A stretch of DNA of 64,000 nucleotides from Methanosarcina flavescens (GTDB lineage Archaea > Halobacteriota > Methanosarcinia > Methanosarcinales > Methanosarcinaceae). The notes below the pieces were generated by a model, which saw only the letters and a list, made by a program, of their open reading frames with translations, was not told where the DNA came from and did not search any database. A program made the translations under genes and the position numbers. The stretch lies in the NCBI RefSeq assembly GCF_001304615.2, contig NZ_CP032683.1, forward strand, positions 2,604,001 through 2,668,000, in the 5' to 3' direction. Shown one piece after another: positions 21,667-30,297 of this stretch (position 1 is the first letter of the stretch; each line of letters opens with the position of its first letter).

Positions 21667-23565
21667 TTATTTTCCTGCATCCAAATCTTTCCCAGCAAAT
21701 TTCTCAAACCAGGCTTCCCATTGCCTGTAAAGGGTTTCCAGATCATTCCCAATACCGGTTTCCCAATCGTTTGCAGACTCATTTGCATATTCGTTTCCGT
21801 ATATCATGCTCTTCTTCATAGACTCCGCAAGCAGCCAGAATATATTGTTTGCCTGGCTGACAGATTCAGCTTCCAGCAGAAAAGGCTTCTTCATCCCTTC
21901 GGTTGCAATTTTTTCTTTTATTCTTGTCCGAAGCTCTATATCTTTCAAAGCCCTATCTATGGAAATTCCCCACCTTCTGGCAATTTTTTCTATAAGCTCG
22001 GACTGCCCCTGCTCCAGGGCTTTTCCTGCAAGCAGGCAGTCCTGAGTGGCATCGTAAACCATTATATCCGTAAAGATATCCGATGGCTCCGGGTTTTCAA
22101 TTACAGCGCTTGTAACTTCTGCGATTCGGCTCACCCGCTTTAGTTTTTTCATGCTCCCTTCAAGCCTTATGGTTGAGCAAATAACTACGGCGTCCGTAGC
22201 TTTAAAAGAAGCCGGGGGAACCCCCAGGGTGTGGACTATTCTCTCATATACGTTTTCTGTGGATGAGCCGTGAATGGTCCCTATAACTGAATTTCCGGCT
22301 TTTCCTACCTGCATGGCTTCGTAAAGCACTTTAACCTCTGACCCTCGGATTTCTCCCAGAACAAGGGCGGAATTCCCAAGACGCAGAGCCGCACGTAACG
22401 CGGTCTCGGGGCTCATCTCAGCTCCTGATTTCAGGACAGAGGACTGTGAACTCATTCCCTGAACCTTCCAGCCCAAACTCTGGAGTTTTTCTATAGGGAG
22501 TTCGTGTGTGTCTTCAATTGTCAGAATCCTGTATTTCTGCGGAATTTCAAGCAGCATGGCTGACAGCAGGGAGGTTTTTCCGGCTCCGACTTCTCCTGCG
22601 ACCAGGACTGAAGCCTGCCCGTCCATGAGGAAACTTAAAAACCCGGCTGCATACGGAGAAATCGAACCTGTATTGATCAGTTTAGGCAGGGTCCAGGGAG
22701 AGAGGGAATGCTTTCGGAAGGCATAAGCAAGCCCGCTTGCACTGAGAGGGTCTCCAATTACTGATACTCTTACCCCGAAAGCCTCAAGATTAAGTTCAAG
22801 CACAGGAACCGCCTCTCCAAATGGTCTGCCGCTAATGATCCTGAACCTGGATACCAGGGCATCAAGATCCTCCTGCGAGAGAAAAACATTACTTATGCAT
22901 TCCTCTCCATCCAGCACAACATGGACAGGGTTTTTATCGGCAGGGGCATTGATATAAATGTCCGTAATTCTTGAATCGGAGAGCAAGTCTTCAACTATCC
23001 CGAGCCCGTTCGTATACCTTGCAAGCAGGTCGGCATAGCTTTCAAGTTCTTCTGGATCGCAAGCTTCCTCACTGGTGAGCAATTCTTCTTCCAGAAGCGT
23101 TTTCGCTATGCGCCTGAAGTATTCCCTTGCAACCGCGGGATCTGTAAAAGCAATATCTTTTGGCCTGTGCTGGATCATCCGCATCCGTATTTTCTCAAGC
23201 AGCCTGAGTTCTTCCTCCCTGAGATTGTACTCAGGCGGCCGGATCATGTAAAGTTTTTCCGGTCTGTCGGTGTACTGGTAAATTGAAACTTCAAGCTTCC
23301 TCCCTTCTCTGCCGTTGATATCGTAGCACTCGAGAAATTCAGTATTCTCAGGCGCCTCCGCATAAACTTTTGAACTGGAAAAAGGTGGCCTTACATGTGG
23401 CTTAATCCCACTTTCGTAGTCGAAAACCTCATCTGTGAAACTTTTACTTTTCTTATGCTTTTCTCTTCGTCTAGCAGGCGCCAGAAACGGAAGATACTTG
23501 AATATTTCTGCCAGGGTAACTTCTCCTGATTTATCTTTTATCAGGCTTCCTGCTATCTTTCTCAT
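21667..23565 (-). CDS. TadA/GspE-type secretion or pilus assembly ATPase
   Basis: This cytoplasmic hexameric ATPase of the type II/IV secretion family powers assembly through the adjacent platform protein. The 632-residue protein has an N-terminal region of about 190 residues, then a conserved linker (DSRITDIYINAP). Walker A is GEVGAGKTS at about 324-332, the Asp box is TIEDTHELP at about 349-357, and Walker B is LVLGEIRG near 402. A His box-like IGTIHGSS follows. The set is complete, so it should be active. A gene of unknown function lies 30 bp upstream in the same direction. Confidence 0.9.
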   Translation of the reverse strand: MRKIAGSLIKDKSGEVTLAEIFKYLPFLAPARRREKHKKSKSFTDEVFDYESGIKPHVRPPFSSSKVYAEAPENTEFLECYDINGREGRKLEVSIYQYTDRPEKLYMIRPPEYNLREEELRLLEKIRMRMIQHRPKDIAFTDPAVAREYFRRIAKTLLEEELLTSEEACDPEELESYADLLARYTNGLGIVEDLLSDSRITDIYINAPADKNPVHVVLDGEECISNVFLSQEDLDALVSRFRIISGRPFGEAVPVLELNLEAFGVRVSVIGDPLSASGLAYAFRKHSLSPWTLPKLINTGSISPYAAGFLSFLMDGQASVLVAGEVGAGKTSLLSAMLLEIPQKYRILTIEDTHELPIEKLQSLGWKVQGMSSQSSVLKSGAEMSPETALRAALRLGNSALVLGEIRGSEVKVLYEAMQVGKAGNSVIGTIHGSSTENVYERIVHTLGVPPASFKATDAVVICSTIRLEGSMKKLKRVSRIAEVTSAVIENPEPSDIFTDIMVYDATQDCLLAGKALEQGQSELIEKIARRWGISIDRALKDIELRTRIKEKIATEGMKKPFLLEAESVSQANNIFWLLAESMKKSMIYGNEYANESANDWETGIGNDLETLYRQWEAWFEKFAGKDLDAGK

Positions 23566-23594
23566 GGTCTTTTCAGTTTCTTTATCAGAATTGT

Positions 23595-24275
23595 TTACCG
23601 ACGTGGCTGAGAATTTCGAATTTTGGATTTTTTAATCACAGGAATTTCAGGAAAACAGGATAATTTTTCGTCAATTTCGTTAAGCATATGATAGAAGTGT
23701 TCAAAACAGGGTTCACAAACAGGTAAAGCCTTAAATCCTCTTTCTGATAGCTTATCTAAATTTCTTTTCAGTTTTTTGTCTTGAATAAAATTTTTTATTT
23801 CCAACTTGGCTTTTAAAGGATCGGCTTCCACGGTTTTAGCAAAAGAAGCAATTATTTTTTTCCTTTCCAGCTCACAGTTTTTCCTTTCAGGCAAAGTACA
23901 GCTTCCCAGAACTTTCTCTGCACTTTTGTACGCTTTAATTGTCTCTTCAAAACTTGCGAGAGTATAAAGTGTTGACAGGGCTTGCCCTTCGTAGTCTCGC
24001 TCATAAAGTCTTGAGAGTACCAGGCAGTCAGCCTTGACCTCTTTTTGTAAAATTCTAAAAATATTTTTTCTGCAATGTATATCATTGAGCGAAGATTCCG
24101 CTTCACATTCTCTGCAATTTATAGTAATGATTTTCCGGATTTTTGTCTGCTTTATCCGATAAGGGCATATTTCCTCTTCCTTTTTATCCGTTGCGGAAAG
24201 TCCACCATAATTAAGGACATTGACAGCATCCTGAAATTTTGCTTTTATGTTCAAGTTTGAGTCCCCATTTCCCAA
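23595..24275 (-). CDS. Unrecognised cysteine-containing protein upstream of the tadAC-like pair
   Basis: I do not recognise this family. The 226-residue product is charged and mostly helical, with no signal peptide or membrane segment. It carries Cys pairs NCREC (near residue 54) and CEPC (near 188) plus several single Cys, which could bind a metal. The stop is 30 bp before the ATPase start, which suggests one transcript and a role with the secretion system. The start is uncertain: TTG at 24275 is the longest, with another TTG at 24254, and no good ribosome site is visible. The overlapping upstream DNA contains a relic of a tadC gene, so the 5' end may have been rearranged. Confidence 0.55.
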   Translation of the reverse strand: MGNGDSNLNIKAKFQDAVNVLNYGGLSATDKKEEEICPYRIKQTKIRKIITINCRECEAESSLNDIHCRKNIFRILQKEVKADCLVLSRLYERDYEGQALSTLYTLASFEETIKAYKSAEKVLGSCTLPERKNCELERKKIIASFAKTVEADPLKAKLEIKNFIQDKKLKRNLDKLSERGFKALPVCEPCFEHFYHMLNEIDEKLSCFPEIPVIKKSKIRNSQPRR

Positions 24276-24334
24276 CTAACTTCAGAATTTATCTTTGAAT
24301 GTATTAAAAATTTTCGACAGATGTCGGAGACTCT

Positions 24335-24396
24335 ATTAAGCGCAGGCAGGGGAGCTATCAGAGCAAGCGGGATTAGAATGAAAATCGAGTAATGCG
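24335..24396 (-). pseudogene. Relic of a second tadC-like gene
   Basis: About 54 bp at 24341-24394 closely match 20855-20907 inside the intact tadC-like gene and would encode YSIFILIPLALIAPLPAL. The intact protein has YSIFILIPLALVALLPAV. Nothing before or after matches, so this is a fragment left by a duplication or rearrangement. Confidence 0.7.
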
Positions 24397-24437
24397 TTTG
24401 AAAACATTTTACATGTTTATATAAAAGTAATACTATT

Positions 24438-24510
24438 ATGTAGACCAATCGGATGTAGACCAATCGGCTGGGATCTACAATCATCTATCGGCTGGGATCT
24501 ACAATCATCT
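24438..24510. repeat. Nested tandem repeats of 15 bp and 24 bp
   Basis: ATGTAGACCAATCGG occurs twice at 24438-24467. A 24-bp unit beginning ATCGGCTGGGATCTAC occurs twice, identical, at 24463-24486 and 24487-24510. The two repeats share the ATCGG junction, so the array arose by successive slippage. GTAGA/TCTAC ends also make each unit a short inverted repeat. Confidence 0.8.
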
Positions 24511-25178
24511 AGAACAGGTTTAGCTTTTTCTTCCTGTTCCCCTCAAGCTAGAGCGGGACTGTTTCACCCGACCTTCGACCTTTTTTCTAAATAATTAGGA
24601 ATAATTCTTTAAATCAGAGTGTTGAGTATAATTGACTGATAAAAAATTTAAGTGACTTTAAACCAATAATACATTGGTATTTTCATCATAAACGTCTGAA
24701 TTTTTGTATGTGACGGCTAGGCTAAAGCCTGCTCGTTTCCCAAACTGGCAGGTATATTTTTCATTCTGGTTATTTATTTTACATCGAGCTGTTTATATTC
24801 ATCTCTGATTTTTTACCTATAAAATTCATAAAATGATTGTGTTAGTGCTATTATTTTCTCAATTTTATTTAAATAAATGGTACTGTTTTATTATACTTTA
24901 AGAACGGGAGCGTATTCTTATTATCCTGTTAACCAATTCGGAAAACGGATCATTAAAACGGACCATTAATCCCGTTCTAAAAAACGGCTTTCAGCGTCTA
25001 GCTATCAAATTGAAATGATTTAAAAAGATTTTATATTCATGGTCAAAATTTTGATATTTTCTCTTCTTTTTTCTGAAAAGCCGCTCTCCTGCGTCGAGCG
25101 TGACAAGAACGACACAGTGTGACGAATGACGTTGTACAGGTCAGAATTTAGGATTTCGAATCATGAACTTTTTTAGTA
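24511..25178. other. Long non-coding region with a possible structured RNA
   Basis: No ORF is convincing in this 668-bp stretch. AGAACGGGA (24901-24909) is complementary to TCCCGTTCT (24970-24978) with about 60 nt between, which could close a structured RNA. A T-rich run near 24575-24585 follows a GC-richer segment and might terminate a transcript. Near 25083-25135 is a GC-richer stretch with repeated GACAAGAACGACAC-like words. No known RNA family was recognised. Confidence 0.35.
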
Positions 25179-26354
25179 TCAATACTCAAAAACATCTTCA
25201 ATCAAAGGCTCTGCAAGTTTCAGCACATCTTCTTTAAAAGCGCATATATCCTCTAAAACCGCAGAACTCTTTCCCCTTAAAAGTTCCTGTTTTATTTTCT
25301 TGCCCAGAATATCATCATTTCCTGCTGTCAGCCTCAGCACAACCGAACCCGGATAAAATTCAGTCTGGCAAGCGACTTCATCACAGTCCCCGTCCGTGAT
25401 CCCGAGGATAGGAATTCCTAATCTGAGAAGAATATCGCCCGCTATATCAGTGGTGTCATCTCCGATTGTAACGGCAAGTTCGGCACAGGTTGCCAGTTCG
25501 AAGGTACGTTCTGCTATATGGTCTATAAGTACAACCTTTCCGGGCACAACTTTTCCAGCTCCGGCTCTGGAAATGCATCCTGATTTTCGGGCACAGGCGC
25601 TTTGTTTCCTGGCGTCCGGCAGTAAGGAAGTAATTCTCCGGATATCCCCGCTTTTTATCCAGGCGTCGGCAAGGTCTACAGGCTCTCTTTTTTCGTAATT
25701 ATGGAGCTTCTCAAGCCCATGCTCTTTTATTTCTCCGCCTTCGATTGCGGTAATGAAGCCGTTTTCGGAGATTATTTTTATTTTTGAGGATAGGGCTTTT
25801 CCGATCACGATGCCGTTTACAAAGATATTTTCGCCGGGGAGAACCCCTGAGATTTCGCGGGTGATTCGGGATTTTCCGGTTTTCGGGCAGTTTTTTATGG
25901 AAACCGGATTATGAAAAGGCAGGGGTTCTTCTGCAGGAATACCAAGGGTTTCGGAGAGTTTTTCAATGCAGTTTTCGGCTTTTTTGTTCAGCGGGATTAT
26001 TTTTCCGAAGGAACAGCCAGGGCTTTCGATCTGGACCACTGGCTTTCTTTCACAGTCTTTCAGGCGAGAAGCAACCTTTGACCCGAAAATTTTGCCGGTT
26101 TCGAAAGTTTTTCCCCGGTTCAGGAGGCAAATAAGGTCTGCTGTTTCAAAAGAAGCTTCTATGCAGACACTCGGCTTGAGATGCCGGGTTATATCTATAA
26201 TTTTTTCGAGCCCTGCATCAAGGACGGCTGTTCTTCCCATAGTTCCGCCAAGCTCTGCTTTTACCTCGCCGAGATGGGAAAGTTTTTCTAAAACTATTTT
26301 TGCTTCTCCAGAGTCGATGACATCGGGCCCGTGGATTACAACGCTGATTTTCAT
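25179..26354 (-). CDS. DUF2117-family archaeal protein
   Basis: This 391-residue protein resembles the archaeal DUF2117 family, mainly from methanogens, with no established function. The N-terminus (KISVVIHGPDVIDSG, residues 2-16) and the following GGTMGRTAVLDAGLE (about 37-51) suggest a Rossmann-like nucleotide- or phosphate-binding fold. A central part has Cys residues (KSACARKSGCISRAGAGK-like, near 250-270). The C-terminal part has IGDDTTDIAGDIL and GITDGDCDEV near 292-320, which look like metal or phosphate sites. It is divergent from the UPF0173 gene. The family name is from memory of the sequence style. Confidence 0.65.
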   Translation of the reverse strand: MKISVVIHGPDVIDSGEAKIVLEKLSHLGEVKAELGGTMGRTAVLDAGLEKIIDITRHLKPSVCIEASFETADLICLLNRGKTFETGKIFGSKVASRLKDCERKPVVQIESPGCSFGKIIPLNKKAENCIEKLSETLGIPAEEPLPFHNPVSIKNCPKTGKSRITREISGVLPGENIFVNGIVIGKALSSKIKIISENGFITAIEGGEIKEHGLEKLHNYEKREPVDLADAWIKSGDIRRITSLLPDARKQSACARKSGCISRAGAGKVVPGKVVLIDHIAERTFELATCAELAVTIGDDTTDIAGDILLRLGIPILGITDGDCDEVACQTEFYPGSVVLRLTAGNDDILGKKIKQELLRGKSSAVLEDICAFKEDVLKLAEPLIEDVFEY

Positions 26355-26511
26355 CCTCTGCCTAACTTTTATTGAAAGTTACATATTAATATAACTTTTT
26401 TTGTAAACCATACAATTATTATCGAAATTCAAAAATATCTGGCTATCATCGAAAATTACATTACGCATTATTACGTTTTAATAAAAAAATGACTGACTGT
26501 GAGGAAAAGAA

Positions 26512-27204
26512 ATGGCTGGCATAAAAATCACCTGGCTCGGGCATTCGGCTTTTTTATTGGAAGCTGAAAAGAGATTGCTGATCGACCCTTTTATTTCAGG
26601 AAATCCACTGGCTCCATGTGCTCCTGAAGAACTGAACCCCGATGTATTAGTCGTAACTCACGGGCACCACGACCATCTCGGAGACGCGATAGAAATCGGG
26701 AAACGAACCGGGTGCAGGATAATTTCCATTCACGAGGTTGCAAACTATATTAAATCCAAAGGAGTTTTTGCAGAAGGCATGAATAAAGGCGGCACAATGC
26801 ACGTTGAAGGCATAAAGCTAACCATGACCAATGCGCTCCACTCCTCCTCAATCGATGCCTCCGGCTTCAGTTTCGACGGCGGCTCCCCGGCAGGCTTCAT
26901 TATACAGATCAGCGGATGTACTGTCTACCACGCTGGAGACACTGGGATTTTCGGCGACATGCAGCTTATAGGCGAACTCTATGAACCTGAAATAGCCCTC
27001 TTGCCCATAGGTGGCCACTTCACAATGGGCATAAAAGAAGCCGTAAAAGCCGTAGAACTCATCCGCCCCAAAATCGCAATTCCCATGCACTATAACACCT
27101 TCGATGTAATCAACCAGGACCCTCTTGAATTCCAGCAGTCCGTTGAATCAAAAACCAGCACAAAAGTGATTATAATGAAGCCAGGCGAGTCAGTCGAACT
27201 TTAA
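26512..27204 (+). CDS. UPF0173 metal-dependent hydrolase (metallo-beta-lactamase fold)
   Basis: This 230-residue protein has the metallo-beta-lactamase zinc site. Its [10 protein letters not shown] at about residues 49-58 gives the HxHxDH ligands, with [11 protein letters not shown] near 140 and IPMHYNTF near 193. The start [12 protein letters not shown] is the typical first strand of this family. The physiological substrate of UPF0173 is not known. ATG at 26512 follows GAGGAAAAGAA. It stands alone between divergent and downstream spacers. Confidence 0.88.
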   Translation: MAGIKITWLGHSAFLLEAEKRLLIDPFISGNPLAPCAPEELNPDVLVVTHGHHDHLGDAIEIGKRTGCRIISIHEVANYIKSKGVFAEGMNKGGTMHVEGIKLTMTNALHSSSIDASGFSFDGGSPAGFIIQISGCTVYHAGDTGIFGDMQLIGELYEPEIALLPIGGHFTMGIKEAVKAVELIRPKIAIPMHYNTFDVINQDPLEFQQSVESKTSTKVIIMKPGESVEL

Positions 27205-27528
27205 ACTTAATATATTCCTTTGCTTAGCTTTATCTCTCTTTTGAGCGAACTAATTAATGGTTTTTCTTACCTCTTATGTAATCCTCTTGAGCGGGGGGCA
27301 GCGTAGCGAAAAGGGCTCCCTCCTCCCGAGACTGGACTCGGGGAGCGAAACAAACGCATCACTCCGAAGCGGAACTCGGGATGGGATAACTATTAAAATA
27401 ATAAGTATATTATTAAAATATAAATCTAATTTTAGCTGCCAGTTTAGCTTGGAGTTTGAAACCAGATTTAAATTTAATTCTCATTGTTTACCTATACGAT
27501 TTTATATAATTAGTACGAAGACATCGGA
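27205..27528. other. Spacer with a GC-rich island and hairpin
   Basis: The stretch at about 27287-27390 is far richer in GC than its surroundings. It contains a stem TCCCGAG / CTCGGGG around 27334-27354 and another CTCGGGATGGG copy near 27376. A 91-codon open frame crosses it but has no ribosome site and no protein-like character. It may be an exported RNA element or a degenerate repeat. The last 100 bp are AT-rich and should hold the promoter of the first larA-like gene. Confidence 0.4.
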
Positions 27529-28797
27529 ATGATCATGACTGAGAATATAAAAACGATTTCACTCGCGTTTGGATATGGAATTTCTGAGTTGAGTATACCT
27601 GAGAAAAACATGTCCAGTATCATCCTGCCTTCGGAATCAGAAATAAAGGAAGATCCTTTCTCTTTGGTCAAAAAAGCCCTTGAAAATCCTATAAAAAGTG
27701 AAAGGCTTTCTGAGATTGTAAACCCTGATTCCAAGGTTGCAATTATAGTTAGTGATGTTACAAGACCAACTCCTACTGAAAAAATTCTTCCTCCTCTGCT
27801 CGAAGAGCTTTATCTTGGAGGAGCAAAAGATGAGAATATCACTATTATCTTTGCCCTCGGGCTCCATCGCTTACAGACTGAAGAAGAGTGTCGCCAGCTT
27901 GTAGGTGAGGAGATCTTTGAAAAAATTAGATGCATCCAGCATGACAGGAAAAGGTGCAGGTATCTTGGAGAAACGAGTTTTGGAACGCCTGTTGAAGTTT
28001 TTGAAGAAGTAGTCAACTCTGACGTTATTATAAGCACAGGCATAGTGGAATTTCACTATTATGCAGGGTATGGAGGAGGAGGGAAATCCATCCTTCCAGG
28101 GGTCAGTTCGGAAAAATCCATACTTTCGTTTCACAGCTTTTACAGCAAACTCTTTGAAGGGGATCCCCTCTCAGGCAGAGCCGACAGCCCGGCAAGACAG
28201 AATATAGAGGAAGCTGCAAGGATTACAGGCCTTGATTTCATCTTGAATGTTGTAATAAACAGCAAAAAAGAGATTGTTGCTGCCGTTGCAGGCAATTTCA
28301 TCGAAGCCCACAGGAAAGGTGCGGAACACGTTGATGCCATGTATAAAGTGCCCGTAGAGCCTGCGGATGCAGTCGTTGTTTCCTGCGGTGGTTTTCCAAA
28401 AGACATCAATCTTTATCAGGCAATAAAATCCCTTGAACACGCAATTCCTGCCGTAAAAGAAGGAGGCTCGATTATCCTGGTAGCCGAATGTGCAGAAGGA
28501 ATTGGAAACAAAGTTTACGAATGCTGGAACAGGGAATGCAGGGATCCTAAAGAGGCAGTTGAACGTTTCAAAAATTGTTTTGAGTTCGGCGGACACAAAG
28601 CTGCTATTGTCGGGAAGGCTGCAAAAGAATTCAAGCTCTACCTTGTCTCAAAACTTCCCGATGCAGAAAGTGAAAAAGCCTTTTTCACGCCTGTAAAAAG
28701 CATAGAAGAAGCACTTGGGAAAGTATTTTCCGAAAATTCCGATGCTAAAGTCCACATCATGCCTGAGGGAGGGTGGACTTTACCTGTAAAACGGTAA
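27529..28797 (+). CDS. larA: LarA-family nickel-dependent racemase/epimerase, copy 1
   Basis: LarA enzymes racemise lactate or other alpha-hydroxy acids using a nickel-pincer nucleotide cofactor. This 422-residue copy has DVTRPTP at about 76-82, GLH at 111-113, and the block VEFHYYAGYGGGGKSILPG. That block puts His176 ten residues before Lys186, with His202 sixteen residues after. These spacings equal His174, Lys184 and His200 of the Lactobacillus enzyme (acid/base His, cofactor-bound Lys and nickel ligand). The start may be ATG 27529 or 27535. It is the first of three tandem copies on this strand. No larB, larC or larE cofactor genes are in the window. Confidence 0.85.
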   Translation: MIMTENIKTISLAFGYGISELSIPEKNMSSIILPSESEIKEDPFSLVKKALENPIKSERLSEIVNPDSKVAIIVSDVTRPTPTEKILPPLLEELYLGGAKDENITIIFALGLHRLQTEEECRQLVGEEIFEKIRCIQHDRKRCRYLGETSFGTPVEVFEEVVNSDVIISTGIVEFHYYAGYGGGGKSILPGVSSEKSILSFHSFYSKLFEGDPLSGRADSPARQNIEEAARITGLDFILNVVINSKKEIVAAVAGNFIEAHRKGAEHVDAMYKVPVEPADAVVVSCGGFPKDINLYQAIKSLEHAIPAVKEGGSIILVAECAEGIGNKVYECWNRECRDPKEAVERFKNCFEFGGHKAAIVGKAAKEFKLYLVSKLPDAESEKAFFTPVKSIEEALGKVFSENSDAKVHIMPEGGWTLPVKR

Positions 28798-28924
28798 AAA
28801 GGGTTATAAATAAAAATAAAATTTTGAATTGCCTTTGAAATTATTATAGTTCTTTTTATACCTGTTTATCCCTATTATTTTACAACAAAGAAAAATGGTA
28901 TCAAGATAAAGCATCGGCATAACC

Positions 28925-30187
28925 ATGACTGCAAACATAAAAAAAATACCACTTTCTTTCGGAAGCACGGGAGTTGAGTTTGAAATTCCGGAAAGAAACC
29001 TTGCAAGTGTAATTTTACCTTTGGAACCTGAAATAAAGGAAGATCCTTTCTCTTTGGTCAAAAAAGCCCTTGAAAATCCTATAAAAAGTAAAAGGCTTTC
29101 TGAGATTGTAAACCCTGATTCCAGGATTGCAATTATAGTTAGTGATGTTACAAGACCAACTCCTACTGAAAAAATTCTTCCTCCTCTGCTCGAAGAGCTT
29201 TATCTTGGAGGAGCAAAAGATGAGAATATCACTATTATCTTTGCCCTCGGGCTCCATCGCTTACAGACTGAAGAAGAGTGTCGCCAGCTTGTAGGTGAGG
29301 AGATCTTTGAAAAAATTAGATGCATCCAGCATGACAGGAAAAGGTGCAGGTATCTTGGAGAAACGAGTTTTGGAACGCCTGTTGAAGTTTTTGAAGAAGT
29401 AGTCAACTCTGACGTTATTATAAGCACAGGCTCAGTGGAATTTCACTATTATGCAGGGTATGGAGGAGGAGGGAAATCCATCCTTCCAGGGGTCAGTTCG
29501 GAAAAATCCATACTTTCTTATCATAGTTTTTACAGCAAACTCTTTGAAGGGGATCCCCTCTCAGGTAGGGCCGATAATCCGGCAAGGCAGAATATAGAGG
29601 AAGCTGCAAGGATCGCAGGTCTTGATTTTATCCTAAACGTTGTACTTGATGGTAAAAGAAGAATAGTTGCTGCTGTTGCCGGAGATTTTATAAAAGCTCA
29701 CAGGAAAGGAACCGGGATTGTGGATTTTATGTATAAGGTGCCTGTAGAGCCTGCGGATGCAGTCGTTGTTTCTTGCGGGGGATTTCCAAAGGATATTAAC
29801 CTCTTCCAGGCGACAAAATCCCTTGAAAATGCAGTTTATGCTGTGAAAAAAGGAGGCTCAATAGTGCTTGTAGCCGAATGTGCTGAAGGAATCGGGGATA
29901 GCATATATGAGCGCTGGAGTAGAGAATGCAAAACTCCCGATGAGGTGGTACAAAAATTCAGAAAATGTTTTGAGTTCGGCGGACATAAAGCTGCCACTGT
30001 CGGAAGGGCTGCAAAAGATTTTAAACTTTACCTTGTCTCAAAGCTTCCAGAAACTGAGAGCAGAAGTGCCTTCTTTATCCCTGTTACAAGTGTAGAAGAA
30101 GCGCTTGAAAATATTATTTCCGAAAACCCGAAGGCTAAAATCCATGTTATGCCCAATGGTGGGTGGACTTTACCTGTAATGAAATAA
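28925..30187 (+). CDS. larA: LarA-family nickel-dependent racemase/epimerase, copy 2
   Basis: This 420-residue paralogue has all LarA landmark residues (His174, Lys184 and His200 by position, plus DVTRPTP). Its 5' end and 3' half differ clearly from copy 1. Bases 29031-29517, however, match 27641-28127 with only about five differences, a sign of gene conversion or very recent exchange. The gap to copy 1 is 127 bp and AT-rich, so the copies may have their own promoters. Substrate specificity could differ through the divergent C-terminal half. Confidence 0.85.
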   Translation: MTANIKKIPLSFGSTGVEFEIPERNLASVILPLEPEIKEDPFSLVKKALENPIKSKRLSEIVNPDSRIAIIVSDVTRPTPTEKILPPLLEELYLGGAKDENITIIFALGLHRLQTEEECRQLVGEEIFEKIRCIQHDRKRCRYLGETSFGTPVEVFEEVVNSDVIISTGSVEFHYYAGYGGGGKSILPGVSSEKSILSYHSFYSKLFEGDPLSGRADNPARQNIEEAARIAGLDFILNVVLDGKRRIVAAVAGDFIKAHRKGTGIVDFMYKVPVEPADAVVVSCGGFPKDINLFQATKSLENAVYAVKKGGSIVLVAECAEGIGDSIYERWSRECKTPDEVVQKFRKCFEFGGHKAATVGRAAKDFKLYLVSKLPETESRSAFFIPVTSVEEALENIISENPKAKIHVMPNGGWTLPVMK

Positions 30188-30297
30188 GAAGGTGACATAA
30201 AGGATGAAGACTATAAAAGAAAATAGCCCCAAAATAATACAGTTATATAAGAATTATAAATACAGTTATATAAAGAATTATAAAAAAGGCAATTAAA

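Noticed and set aside
24438-24510. CRISPR-like array
   Set aside because: Only two copies of each unit, directly joined with no spacers.
27257-27532. 91-codon plus-strand frame across the GC-rich island
   Set aside because: Composition follows the island, no ribosome site, and it overlaps the larA start.
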